Source: Geminicoccus sp036263595 (GTDB taxonomy: Bacteria > Pseudomonadota > Alphaproteobacteria > Geminicoccales > Geminicoccaceae). Taken from it: a stretch of DNA of 64,000 bases. Positions 8,692 through 17,087 of the stretch are shown here, one piece after another. How positions within the stretch are numbered: the stretch's first letter is position 1; each line of letters starts with the position of its first letter. Location: assembly GCF_036263595.1 (NCBI RefSeq), contig NZ_DATAGQ010000151.1, positions 1-64,000 of the forward strand. Direction: 5' to 3'. The position numbers were made by a program, and so were the translations under genes. Under the pieces are notes generated by a model. The model was given only the letters and a program-made list of their open reading frames with translations. It was not told where the DNA came from and searched no databases.

Positions 8692-10224
8692 ATGACCGAC
8701 CCCCTCGTCCTCGGCATCGACAGCAGCACCACCGCGACCAAGGCGATCGCCTGGGACCAGCACGGACAGGTCGTGGTCGAGGGACGCGCGCGCGTGCCGA
8801 TGTCCACGCCAAGGCCGGGCTATTTCGAGCAGGGCCCCCAGGACTGGTGGGCGTCCGCGGTGACGGCCATCTGCCAGGTGACGGCAGCGGTCGATCCCGA
8901 TCGTATCCAGGCCCTCTCGATCGCCAACCAGCGCGAGACCTTCGCGGTCCTGGACGCCGACGGCAACGCCGTCCGCCCCGGCATCCTGTGGCTGGACGAA
9001 CGCTCGGGCGACGATGTCCGCATCCTGGCCGAGCGGCACGGGATCGCGCGGATCCGGCAGATCACCGGCAAGACACCGGACCCCACGCCGGCGATCTACG
9101 GCCTGTCCTGGCTGCAGCGCAACGAGCCGGAAACGCTTCGTCGCACGGCGCATGTCGTCGAGGTTCATGGCTATCTCGTCTTCCGCCTGACCGGCCAGGC
9201 CGCCACTTCGCGGGCCAGCGCCGACCCGCTCGGCGTCTACGACATGGAGGCGGACCGCTACGCGGACGAGTTGCTGGCGCCGCTGGGCCTGGGACCGGAC
9301 CGATTCTTCACCGCGAACCGTCCCGGGACCGTGATCGGCGAGGTCTCTGCCGAGACGGCCGAGGCCACGGGCCTGCGGGCGGGCACGAAGGTCGTGGCCG
9401 GCGGCGGCGACGGTCAGGCCGGCGGCCTTGGTTGCGGCGTCATCGAGACCGGGCGCGCCTACTGCAATCTCGGCACGGCCACCGTCTCCGGCGTGTGGGC
9501 CAGCCGCTACATGGTCGACCCCGGCTGGCGGACGATGAGCTCGGTCTCCGGCGAGGGCTTCATCAACGAGCTCTGCCTGCGCACCGGCACCTACCTCACC
9601 GACTGGTTCGTCAACAACCTGTTCGGTCTTGATGGTGTCGCCGACCCGCAGGCTTACGCCCGCCTGGAAGCCGAGGCTGCCGCCTTGCCGGTAGGCTCGG
9701 ACGGGCTGCTGCTCACGCCATGGTGGCTCGGCAGCATGACGCCCTACTGGGACAACGACGCGCGCGGCACCATGATCGGCCTCTCCGCCGAGCATGGCCG
9801 CGGCCATTTCTACCGCGCCAAGATGGAAGGCATCGCGCTGGAGCAGGCACTCGGCATCGGAAAGATCGAGGCGGCCCTGGGCACGTCCGTCACCGAGATC
9901 GTGGCGATCGGCGGCGGCTCCCGTTCCGACCTCTGGTGCCAGATCCTGGCCGATTCGATCGGGCGGCCGGTGCTTCGCTCCTCGACCGTCGAGGCGTCCA
10001 GCCTGGGCGCCGGCATCTGCGCGGCCATGGGTGCCGGCTGGTTCGGCGACATGAAGTCGGCCGTGGGTTCGATGGCCGGCCGGATCGAGCGCAGGATCGA
10101 GCCCGACGCTGCGCGCCATGCGCGCTATGGCGAGTTGCTTGCGCTGTTCGAACGCCTGTATCCGCAACTGCGTGCGATCTACGCCGATCTGGCGGCCTTC
10201 AAGCAAAAAGGATCCCGACGTTGA
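8692..10224 (+). CDS. FGGY-family carbohydrate/alditol kinase (xylulokinase-like)
   Basis: 510 residues from ATG 8692. The N-terminal ATP-binding fold has LGIDSSTTATKAI. The FGGY catalytic Asp is D240 in GGGDGQAGG. The C-terminal domain shows the glycine-rich IVAIGGGSRSDLW nucleotide motif. Family members phosphorylate glycerol, erythritol, xylulose or other short polyols and ketoses. With two polyol-phosphate dehydrogenases directly downstream, the likely product is an alditol phosphate. The 3' end overlaps the next gene (TTGA). Confidence 0.9.
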   Translation: MTDPLVLGIDSSTTATKAIAWDQHGQVVVEGRARVPMSTPRPGYFEQGPQDWWASAVTAICQVTAAVDPDRIQALSIANQRETFAVLDADGNAVRPGILWLDERSGDDVRILAERHGIARIRQITGKTPDPTPAIYGLSWLQRNEPETLRRTAHVVEVHGYLVFRLTGQAATSRASADPLGVYDMEADRYADELLAPLGLGPDRFFTANRPGTVIGEVSAETAEATGLRAGTKVVAGGGDGQAGGLGCGVIETGRAYCNLGTATVSGVWASRYMVDPGWRTMSSVSGEGFINELCLRTGTYLTDWFVNNLFGLDGVADPQAYARLEAEAAALPVGSDGLLLTPWWLGSMTPYWDNDARGTMIGLSAEHGRGHFYRAKMEGIALEQALGIGKIEAALGTSVTEIVAIGGGSRSDLWCQILADSIGRPVLRSSTVEASSLGAGICAAMGAGWFGDMKSAVGSMAGRIERRIEPDAARHARYGELLALFERLYPQLRAIYADLAAFKQKGSRR

Positions 10225-11519
10225 CCACCGGAGCCGATCCGCTCATCCAGGAGTTCGTGGCAGGCCGCTACGTCGACCGGACCACCGGCCGGCACATCCC
10301 GTGCAGCATCCAGAAGGTCGTGACGGTCGAGAGCACGGCCGGCATGGAGGCGGAGCTTCTCGCCGGCCTGAACCTTGGCGAGCGCCTGGGCATCGTCGCC
10401 GACGAGAACACCTGGGACGTGCTCGGCAAGCGGGTCCAGGCGGCGATCCCGAACGCCGAGCCGATCCTGCTGGAACATCCCAAGGCCGACGAGAAGAACG
10501 CGGCGATCCTGAAGGAGAAGTCCCGCCACGTGGACGGTCTGGTGGCGGTGGGCTCCGGCACCATCAACGACCTCTGCAAGTATGTGACCTTTGCCGATGG
10601 CCGCGGCTGCGCCGTGTTCGGCACGGCCCCGTCGATGAACGGCTACGTCACCTCGACCGCATCGATCACGCGCGAGGGCTACAAGCTCAGCCTCAAGAGC
10701 CATGCGCCGCGCGGCGTGTTCTATGACCTGTCGGTGCTGGCGGCCGCTCCTGTGCGAATGATCCGTGCTGGCTTCGGCGATGCGGTGTGCCGCAGTTCGG
10801 CCCAGGTCGACTGGCTCCTGTCCCACCGGCTGCTGGGCACGACCTACGAGCAGGGCCCGTTCGACATCCAGGCTCCCTACGAGCCGGTCCTGCTGGAGCG
10901 CGCCGAGGGCCTGGTGAAGGGCGACCTCGCGGCGATGCGGGCCCTTACCGACATGCTGACGCTGGGTGGCTTCGGGGTGCTGTTTACCCATACCAGCCAT
11001 TCCGGCTCGATGGCCGAGCACTCGATCAGCCACTACATCGACATGTTCGCGAACCCTCACCCGCGCACGCTGCATGGCGAGCAGGTCGGCGTGGCCACGC
11101 TCACCGCCACCCGGATGCAGGCGAAGATCCTGGCGATGGAGACCCTGCCCCCGCTCCAGGTCCGCCGGATCGACGACGCGGCGATCCGGGAGCGGCATGG
11201 TGCCTCCGGCGACGAGATGGTGAAGGTGGCGCACGCCAAGGCGTTCGATGCCGAGCGGACCCGGGCCATGAACGAGCGGCTGGCCGCCGAGTGGCCGGCC
11301 CTGCGCGCGGAACTGCTGGGGATCATGGTGCCCCTGGACAAGCTGCTGATGGCCTATGTCGATTCGGGCACGCCCACCACGGCCGCGGGCCTGGGCATCG
11401 ATCCTTGCTTCTACCGGCAGGCCGTGCTCAACGCCCGCGACGTCCGGGACCGCTGGTCGATCCTGGACCTGGCAGGCGATCTCGGCCTTCTTGCCGAGTT
11501 CGCCGAGAACGAGGGGTAG
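10221..11519 (+). CDS. sn-glycerol-1-phosphate dehydrogenase-like polyol-phosphate dehydrogenase
   Basis: 432 residues. The chosen start is TTG 10221, overlapping the kinase stop and preceded by AAAGGA nine bases upstream; no closer ATG exists. It belongs to the dehydroquinate synthase-like/iron-containing alcohol dehydrogenase fold (EgsA/AraM group). Metal-ligand candidates are D187 (GFGDAVC), H267 (SMAEHSIS) and H285 (TLHGEQVG), and the nucleotide region has GSGTINDLCKY. Characterised relatives reduce dihydroxyacetone phosphate to sn-glycerol-1-phosphate with NAD(P)H. In this catabolic operon it more likely oxidises an alditol phosphate, possibly longer than three carbons. One base separates it from the next gene. 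Confidence 0.85.
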   Translation: MTTGADPLIQEFVAGRYVDRTTGRHIPCSIQKVVTVESTAGMEAELLAGLNLGERLGIVADENTWDVLGKRVQAAIPNAEPILLEHPKADEKNAAILKEKSRHVDGLVAVGSGTINDLCKYVTFADGRGCAVFGTAPSMNGYVTSTASITREGYKLSLKSHAPRGVFYDLSVLAAAPVRMIRAGFGDAVCRSSAQVDWLLSHRLLGTTYEQGPFDIQAPYEPVLLERAEGLVKGDLAAMRALTDMLTLGGFGVLFTHTSHSGSMAEHSISHYIDMFANPHPRTLHGEQVGVATLTATRMQAKILAMETLPPLQVRRIDDAAIRERHGASGDEMVKVAHAKAFDAERTRAMNERLAAEWPALRAELLGIMVPLDKLLMAYVDSGTPTTAAGLGIDPCFYRQAVLNARDVRDRWSILDLAGDLGLLAEFAENEG

Positions 11520-11520
11520 C

Positions 11521-12561
11521 ATGGCGACGGTCCTGATCCTGGGTGCTGGCGTGATGGGCAGCGCGTTCAGCCTGCCCCTGGCGGATGCCGGTCACGACGT
11601 CCGCCTGGTCGGCACGCCACTCGATGCAGCGACCATCGATTCGCTGAAGCAGAGCGGGATCCACCCCCGCCTGAACGCACCGCTGCCGACAGGCGTGCGC
11701 GCCTTCCACCATCACGAACTGGCCAGCGCCCTTTCGGACGAGGTCGAGCTGGTCGTGATCGGGGTCAGCACGGCCGGCGTGCACTGGGCGATCGACCTCC
11801 TGAAGCCTGCCATGCCCGGCCCGCGTCCGATCATGATGCTGACCAAGGGTCTCGATGCCGACGGCCAGAACATCCGGCCGCTGACCGATCCGGTCGGCGA
11901 GGCCCTGAAGTCGCCCACCGGCGGCGTGGGCGGCCCCTGCATCGCGGGCGAGCTGGCCGTCCGGCGCGACACCTCGGTCGTGTTCGCCCATCCCGAGGAA
12001 GCCACCCTGCGCCGCCTCCTCGACCTCGTGAACGTGCCCTACTACCACGCCCGCGGCTCGCGCGACGTGGTCGGCACGGAAGTCTGCGCGGCGCTCAAGA
12101 ACTTCTATGCGCTGGGCATCGGGGCGGCGACCGGCATGCTCGACCAGCACGGCCAGGCCGAGAACGGTGCCTTGATGCACAACATCGCGGCCGGCCTGTT
12201 CGCCCAGGCTCTCCTCGAGCTCAAGCAGATCAATGCCCTGGTAGGCGGCAGCGACGCCTCCGTGCACGGCCTGGCCGGCACCGGCGACCTCTATGTCACG
12301 GTCCAGGGCGGCCGGAACAGCCGGATGGGCCGCCTGCTCGGTGCCGGCTGGCTCTACAGCAAGGCCAAGGCCGAGAAGATGAAGGACGACACGGTGGAGG
12401 GTGCCGAGCTGGCGCTCTCGGCCGGGCCGACCCTGGAGCGCATGATGGACGATGGTGCGCTTGCGAAGCAGCAAATGCCCCTCACATCTGCTATCATCGA
12501 CGCGATTCGCCGGGATCACGAGTTTGCCGTCGACTGGCAGCGATTCCATTACGGGCATTGA
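11521..12561 (+). CDS. GpsA-like NAD(P)-dependent glycerol-3-phosphate dehydrogenase family protein
   Basis: 346 residues from ATG 11521, with GAGGGG just upstream. The Rossmann motif is LGAGVMGSAF. The catalytic Lys is K193 in EVCAALKNFYALGIG. The C-terminal signature is GLAGTGDLYVTVQGGRNSRMG, matching the GpsA pattern. It is not the organism's lone biosynthetic GpsA by context: it sits between a stereochemically opposite G1P-type dehydrogenase and an RpiB-like isomerase, so it may act on a tetritol or pentitol phosphate. Cofactor preference is not evident. Confidence 0.85.
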   Translation: MATVLILGAGVMGSAFSLPLADAGHDVRLVGTPLDAATIDSLKQSGIHPRLNAPLPTGVRAFHHHELASALSDEVELVVIGVSTAGVHWAIDLLKPAMPGPRPIMMLTKGLDADGQNIRPLTDPVGEALKSPTGGVGGPCIAGELAVRRDTSVVFAHPEEATLRRLLDLVNVPYYHARGSRDVVGTEVCAALKNFYALGIGAATGMLDQHGQAENGALMHNIAAGLFAQALLELKQINALVGGSDASVHGLAGTGDLYVTVQGGRNSRMGRLLGAGWLYSKAKAEKMKDDTVEGAELALSAGPTLERMMDDGALAKQQMPLTSAIIDAIRRDHEFAVDWQRFHYGH

Positions 12562-12571
12562 GGAGAGCATC

Positions 12572-13030
12572 ATGAGCAAGGTCGTGATCGGCGCGGACAA
12601 TCTGGGCCTGCCGCTGAAGGACGTCCTGGTCGAGCACCTGAAGTCCAAGGGCCATGAGGTCGTAGACATCGGCACCAACACCAGCGATCCGGTCGACTAT
12701 CCCGGTGTCGGCCGCCGCTTGGCAGAAAAGGTCGCCGCCGGCGAGTTCGAGCGCGGCATCCTGGTCTGCGGCACCGGTGCGGGCATGGCGATCGTCGCCA
12801 ACAAGGTGCCGGGCGTGCGCGCGGTCTGCGTGACCGATCCCTACACGGCCGAGCGGGCGATCGCGTCCAACAACGCCCAGGTCATCACCATGGGCGCCCA
12901 GATCACCGGCCCCTCGGTCGCGAAGATGCTGGCCGACATCTATCTCGCCAACGAGTTCCAGGCCGAGCGCTCGGGCAAGAAGGTCGCGCAGATCAACGAG
13001 ATCGATGCGGAAATGCGCAAGGCCGGCTGA
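12572..13030 (+). CDS. RpiB/LacAB-family sugar-phosphate isomerase, probably tetrose-phosphate type
   Basis: 152 residues from ATG 12572 after GAGGAG. The catalytic Cys is C66 in LVCGTGAGMA, at the same position as in E. coli RpiB. Two histidines of E. coli RpiB are replaced: position 10 is Asn (GADNLG) and position 99, the ring-opening histidine, is Ser (IASNNAQV). EryI/DerI-type tetrulose-4-phosphate isomerases belong to this family, and erythrose 4-phosphate cannot form a furanose ring, so losing the ring-opening residue fits a C4 substrate (inference). It is the last gene of the operon, with a terminator 25 bases after the stop. Confidence 0.85.
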   Translation: MSKVVIGADNLGLPLKDVLVEHLKSKGHEVVDIGTNTSDPVDYPGVGRRLAEKVAAGEFERGILVCGTGAGMAIVANKVPGVRAVCVTDPYTAERAIASNNAQVITMGAQITGPSVAKMLADIYLANEFQAERSGKKVAQINEIDAEMRKAG

Positions 13031-13054
13031 TCCGGCACCGCACCCTATGTCGTG

Positions 13055-13085
13055 GACGGGCGCCTTCGGGCGCCCGTCTGCTTTT
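13055..13085 (+). terminator. rho-independent terminator of the alditol operon
   Basis: A perfect 10-bp stem pairs GACGGGCGCC (13055-13064) with GGCGCCCGTC (13069-13078) around a TTCG tetraloop. It is followed by TGCTTTT. It lies 25 bases after the rpiB-like stop codon. Confidence 0.9.
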
Positions 13086-13589
13086 CCGGCAAGGAGTCAT
13101 CTGCAGCACTGTGCGGGGGCTCGGCAGGCGCGATCAGTTTCGCATGGGCTGATCGAGCAGCGATCAGGCCGCCGCACGGATCCCATCCAGGCTCAACGTT
13201 CATCACTCGCCGATCTGCGCCCCGTCACCGTCTGCCCCGGATTCTGCGTTGTCCTCGGCGGCATCGACATCGTCCGCCGATATCCGCACAGATTCGAACA
13301 TCCAGATCATCATTCGCACGTCATCCATGTGAGAATCGCGTGCGATTCCTGCAGGTCCCGGCACTTTCCGTCTCGCCGCTCCCCGCTTTTGCTGTCACGT
13401 TCGGCGGCGTCGACGCTGGCGAACGACATCGCCTGCCCTGCCGGTCCCATGATCGGCAGTGGCAACGTCGACCACGTGCTTGCAAGCCTGTCGGTGTGGG
13501 ACCTCTGTCGGGTATGATGCGGTGGGTCCTGCACTGGTCTTCGGGTGATGGCTCGGGCTCGTGCGGATGAACCTCATGCGGAGGTGCGT
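13086..13589. other. 504-bp intergenic region upstream of the amidase-like operon
   Basis: No convincing gene is present: the small frames here lack homology-like features and ribosome-binding sites. The only clear structure is the palindrome at 13333-13348. The region probably carries the promoter of the downstream operon, because the upstream transcript ends at the terminator. No clear -35/-10 pair is visible. Confidence 0.5.
13333..13348. promoter_or_regulatory. 16-bp perfect palindrome, operator candidate
   Basis: GAATCGC (13333-13339) and GCGATTC (13342-13348) are exact reverse complements around GT. The site is about 240 bases upstream of the small amidase-like subunit, in a region with no gene. 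It has the size expected for a dimeric regulator; no such regulator is adjacent. Confidence 0.4.
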
Positions 13590-13910
13590 GTGCCCTACAA
13601 GATCGATCCGGCGGTCGACCGCCAGTACATCGAGGAAATGCGGAAGAATCCGATCGGCGCGCACAGCCCCGGCCTGCAGCGGGTGCTGAACAGCCTGCGC
13701 ACCGACAAGAGCGGCCGCCAGGTCATCCTGGTGGTGTTGAAGCCGTTCGAGAAATGGGTCCTGGGCGAGATGCCGCCCGACCGCCGCGACCCCATCAGGA
13801 TCGAGGACGGCCCGGTCTTCACCAGCCGCGAGGAAGCGGAGTGGGAGATCTTCCGCCGGCGCTGGCACGAGCGCACCGGCGAGAACATCAACCTGCCCTT
13901 CCGGGACTAG
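13590..13910 (+). CDS. N,N-dimethylformamidase small-subunit-like protein
   Basis: 106 residues if translation starts at GTG 13590, which has a strong GGAGG five bases upstream; an ATG at 13548 without a site would give 120 residues. The core NPIGAHSPGLQRVLNSLR and the later FTSREEAEWEIFRRRW resemble, as I recall it, the small (alpha) subunit of bacterial dimethylformamidase: a Pro-x-Leu-Gln-Arg-Val-x-Asn core and an acidic Glu-Glu-Ala...Phe-x-Arg-Arg tail. The large-subunit-like gene follows after 94 bases, the order found in known dmfA1-dmfA2 operons. The assignment rests on the pattern and the neighbour, not on an alignment. Confidence 0.6.
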   Translation: MPYKIDPAVDRQYIEEMRKNPIGAHSPGLQRVLNSLRTDKSGRQVILVVLKPFEKWVLGEMPPDRRDPIRIEDGPVFTSREEAEWEIFRRRWHERTGENINLPFRD

Positions 13911-13927
13911 GAGCAGCTCCGATCGCG

Positions 13928-13977
13928 TTTGCACGAACGAACCCGGGCAACGCGATTTTGCATGAACGAACCCAAGC
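13928..13977 (+). repeat. two copies of the GAACGAACCC interspersed repeat
   Basis: Exact core GAACGAACCC occurs at 13935-13944 and 13964-13973, 29 bases apart. Each has a similar left flank (CGCG, T-rich, GCAC or GCAT) and a purine-rich right flank (GGGC or AAGC). They fill the gap between the small and large amidase-like subunits. Matching copies occur at 51441-51580 upstream of leuB. Confidence 0.65.
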
Positions 13978-14004
13978 CGCCTTCGGCCCATCAAGAGACA
14001 GCGC

Positions 14005-16269
14005 ATGCTCAAGATCGTCGGGTATCCGGACCGCTACAGCGTCGCCCCTGGAGAGACCATCTCGTTCAAGATCTCGGTCGAGGAAGGCGACAGCTTCGAC
14101 GCCAGGATCGTCCAGGTCATCAACGGCGACAGCAACCCCGACGGTCCCGGCCTGCAGCTGCCGCATGTGCCAACCCATGTCGACGGCACCTATCCCGGCC
14201 GGACCCAGCGTATCGACCCCGGCTCCTTCATGAGGGTCCCGGGCATGCCGGCTCTTGCCGGACGCGCCTTCACCTTCTTCGCCACGATCTGGCCGACGCT
14301 TACGAACCGTGGCGACCAGACGCTGGCGGCGCAGTGGGACGAAGACGGGCAGTCCGGCTTTCGGATCGAGCTGGTCGACGGCGGCAAGCTCGCCTTCATC
14401 GCTGGCGATGGCAGCGGGACGGCAATGGTCTCGACCGGCAAGCCGATGCTGGTCCGGCAGTGGTACCAGGTGGCGGCAAGCTTCGACCCGGCCAGCCGCA
14501 AGGTGACGCTCGTCCAAAAGCCGCTGCGCGCCTATCCGATGATCGACGATGCGGACCAGGTCGAGGCCACCATCGACGTGGCACCGACGGCGCTGGACGC
14601 ACCCTTCCTGCTGGCCGCGTCGCCGGAGCCGGACGGCACCATCGGTCGCCACTATGACGGCAAGATCGACAGCCCCGCCCTGGTCGCGGGCGTCCACGGC
14701 CTGTCCCGCTACGAGCCCTTGCTGCGCTCGGGCGTGCCGTTCGTGAACGAGATCGACCTGATCGCGCGCTGGGACTTCTCCAAGGAGATCCACTCGGTCC
14801 GCACGGTCGATGTCGGCCCCTCGCGCCTGCACGGCGAGCTGGTCCACCTGCCGACCCGCGGCATGAAGGGCTGGAACTGGACCGGCGAGCAACATGACTG
14901 GACCCGCAAGCCCGAGCATTACGGCGCCATCCATTTCCACCGCGACGACATCTACGATGCCGGCTGGGAGACCTCGGTCGCCTTCACCCTGCCCGGCGAT
15001 TTCAAGAGCGGCGCCTACGCCCTCCATGTCCGCTGCGGCGACAGCAACGAGGAGGCGACCCGCGAGGACTATCTGGCCTTCTTCGTGCGCCCGCCGCGCG
15101 GACCGAACCGGGGCGAGCGGCCGAAGGTGGCGTTCCTGGCACCGACCTGTGCCTATATCGCCTACGCCAACCACGGCGAGCACATCACCGCACGCGGTGC
15201 CGAAGCCCTGATGAACCGGCTCCTGCCGTTCGGCCACTCCGACATGTACATGTATTACCATCCGGAGCTGGGCGGCTCGCTCTACGACAGCCATGCCGAT
15301 GGCTCGGGCGTCTGCTATTCGAGCCGCCACCGCCCGGTGCTGAACTTCACGAGCCGCTACCACTCCTGGCTGGGTGGCCACGGCTCGGCCCTCTACCAGT
15401 ACAACGCCGACACCCACCTGTTCTGCTGGCTCCATCAGAAGGGCGTCGAGTACGACATCATCACCGACGAGGACCTGCACCACGACGGCTACGAGCTCAT
15501 CAAGGACTACCGGGTCATCCTGACCGGGACCCATCCCGAGTACCATTCCACGCCGGCCTGGGACGCCATGAAGGCGTGGGTCGATCGCGGCGGCCGGCTC
15601 ATGTACATGGGTGGCAATGGCTGGTACTGGCGCGTCGGCTTCCACGACGAGCTGGACGGCGCCATCGAGCTGCGCCGCGCCGAGGACGGCATCCGGCCAT
15701 GGATCGCCGAGCCCGGCGAGTACTTCCAGTCCTTCAACGGCGAGTATGGCGGCCTGTGGCGCCGGATCGGCCGGGCACCCAACGTCATGGCCGGCATCGG
15801 CTTCGTGGCGCAGGGCTTCGACATCAGCTCCTACTATCGCCGCGCCCCCGACGCGGACAATCCGCGCGCGGCCTTCATCTTCAAGGACGTGCCGGACGAG
15901 ATCATCGGCGATTTCGGCCTGATCGGCGGCGGGGCGGCGGGCATCGAGCTCGACTGCATCAACACCGACCTGGGCTCGCCGCCGAACATGCTGCGCCTGG
16001 CATCCTCGGAAGGCCACAGCTCGATGATGATGCTGGTCAACGAGGAGTTCGGCGTGGTGCCGCCGGCGCTGGGTGGCGACCAGAACGATCAGGTCCGTGC
16101 CGACATGGCGTTCGGCGAGACGGCCGCGGGCGGGGCGATCTTCGCCACCGGCTCGATCGCCTGGTGCGGCGCACTGTTGCCGAACAATTCCGACAACAAC
16201 GTGTCGAGAATCACCTGGAACGTGCTGGAGCGCTTCATGGACCCGAAGCCCTTCACCGCCGGTTCCTGA
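14005..16269 (+). CDS. N,N-dimethylformamidase large-subunit family protein
   Basis: 754 residues from ATG 14005, close to the roughly 760-residue large subunit of characterised dimethylformamidases. Residues of about 85-240 look like a LamG/concanavalin-type beta sandwich. From residue 370 on is the family's Rossmann-like catalytic region: PTCAYIAYANH, SLYDSHADGSGVCYSS, LTGTHPEYHS, MYMGGNGWYWR. The Paracoccus enzyme binds one iron with two Tyr and one Glu; by spacing, the equivalents here are Y384 or Y387, Y427 and E512 (inference). Known members hydrolyse dimethylformamide to formate and dimethylamine. The natural substrate of this homologue is unknown. An SDR gene follows after 26 nt. Confidence 0.85.
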   Translation: MLKIVGYPDRYSVAPGETISFKISVEEGDSFDARIVQVINGDSNPDGPGLQLPHVPTHVDGTYPGRTQRIDPGSFMRVPGMPALAGRAFTFFATIWPTLTNRGDQTLAAQWDEDGQSGFRIELVDGGKLAFIAGDGSGTAMVSTGKPMLVRQWYQVAASFDPASRKVTLVQKPLRAYPMIDDADQVEATIDVAPTALDAPFLLAASPEPDGTIGRHYDGKIDSPALVAGVHGLSRYEPLLRSGVPFVNEIDLIARWDFSKEIHSVRTVDVGPSRLHGELVHLPTRGMKGWNWTGEQHDWTRKPEHYGAIHFHRDDIYDAGWETSVAFTLPGDFKSGAYALHVRCGDSNEEATREDYLAFFVRPPRGPNRGERPKVAFLAPTCAYIAYANHGEHITARGAEALMNRLLPFGHSDMYMYYHPELGGSLYDSHADGSGVCYSSRHRPVLNFTSRYHSWLGGHGSALYQYNADTHLFCWLHQKGVEYDIITDEDLHHDGYELIKDYRVILTGTHPEYHSTPAWDAMKAWVDRGGRLMYMGGNGWYWRVGFHDELDGAIELRRAEDGIRPWIAEPGEYFQSFNGEYGGLWRRIGRAPNVMAGIGFVAQGFDISSYYRRAPDADNPRAAFIFKDVPDEIIGDFGLIGGGAAGIELDCINTDLGSPPNMLRLASSEGHSSMMMLVNEEFGVVPPALGGDQNDQVRADMAFGETAAGGAIFATGSIAWCGALLPNNSDNNVSRITWNVLERFMDPKPFTAGS

Positions 16270-16295
16270 TCAGGCACCCAGGCAGGAGATCGACG

Positions 16296-17069
16296 ATGGA
16301 CGCGCTGTCCCGGTTCCGCTTCGACGGCAAGGCCGCGGCCGTCACGGGTGCCGCCCGTGGCATCGGCTTTGCCGTGGCCGAACTCCTGGCCGGTGCGGGC
16401 GCGGAGGTCGCCTTGATCGACCTGAACGCGGAGCTCGGGCCGGCATCGGCGCAGAAGATCGGCAGCAGCGGCCGCCGCGCCGAGTTCTACGCCGCCGACC
16501 TGCGCGATCCAGCGCTGTGCCAGGACGTGGTCGGCAGGATCGCCGGCGACTTCGGCCGGATCGACGTCCTGGTCAACTGCGTCGGCATCAACCCGAACAC
16601 GGACGTGCTGGAGATCCCGCCGGAGGAATGGCGCGAGGTCCAGGACGTCAACGTCAACGCCATGTTCTTCACCAACCAGGCCTTCGCCCGGCACATGGTG
16701 AAGCATGGCGGCGGCAGCATCGTGGCCATCGGCTCGAACTCCGGCTTCACCGTCGACAAGCCGCAGCCCCAGGCCCACTACAACACGAGCAAGGCGGCAG
16801 TTCACCAGATGGTGAAGTCGCTGGCGATTGAACTGGCGCCGTTCAAGGTCCGCGTGAACGCCGTGGCACCCGGCTACACGCTCACCGAGATGACCAGGCT
16901 CGGCCTGAGCAAGCGCGAATGGGTCGAGGTCTGGGAGGAGATGACGCCCATGAAGCGGTTCGCCGAGCCGGACGAGATCGCGCATGCCGTCCTGTTCCTG
17001 GCAAGCGATGCCGCCAGCTACTGCACCGGCACGATCCTGCTGGTGGATGGCGGCTATACCTGCTGGTGA
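16296..17069 (+). CDS. short-chain dehydrogenase/reductase (SDR)
   Basis: 257 residues from ATG 16296 after AGGAG. Classical SDR motifs are present: TGAARGIG for NAD(P), NCVGIN, catalytic Ser at S147 or S149 (IGSNSG), Y162 and K166 (YNTSK), and a C-terminal ASYCTGTILLVDGGYT. Asp after the second beta strand (LIDLN) favours NAD(H). It lies directly behind the amidase-like large subunit and is probably co-transcribed, so it may oxidise an alcohol released or formed in that pathway. The substrate cannot be read from sequence. Confidence 0.88.
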   Translation: MDALSRFRFDGKAAAVTGAARGIGFAVAELLAGAGAEVALIDLNAELGPASAQKIGSSGRRAEFYAADLRDPALCQDVVGRIAGDFGRIDVLVNCVGINPNTDVLEIPPEEWREVQDVNVNAMFFTNQAFARHMVKHGGGSIVAIGSNSGFTVDKPQPQAHYNTSKAAVHQMVKSLAIELAPFKVRVNAVAPGYTLTEMTRLGLSKREWVEVWEEMTPMKRFAEPDEIAHAVLFLASDAASYCTGTILLVDGGYTCW

Positions 17070-17087
17070 GGTGGCGGGCCTTCCCGC

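Noticed and set aside
13460..13484. TGGCA...TTGCA resembling a sigma-54 promoter
   Set aside because: The two elements are separated by about 15 bases instead of the required short spacing.
13888..16017. A 709-codon minus-strand frame opposite the amidase-like large subunit
   Set aside because: The plus-strand frame has clear family motifs and operon spacing; the antisense translation has none.
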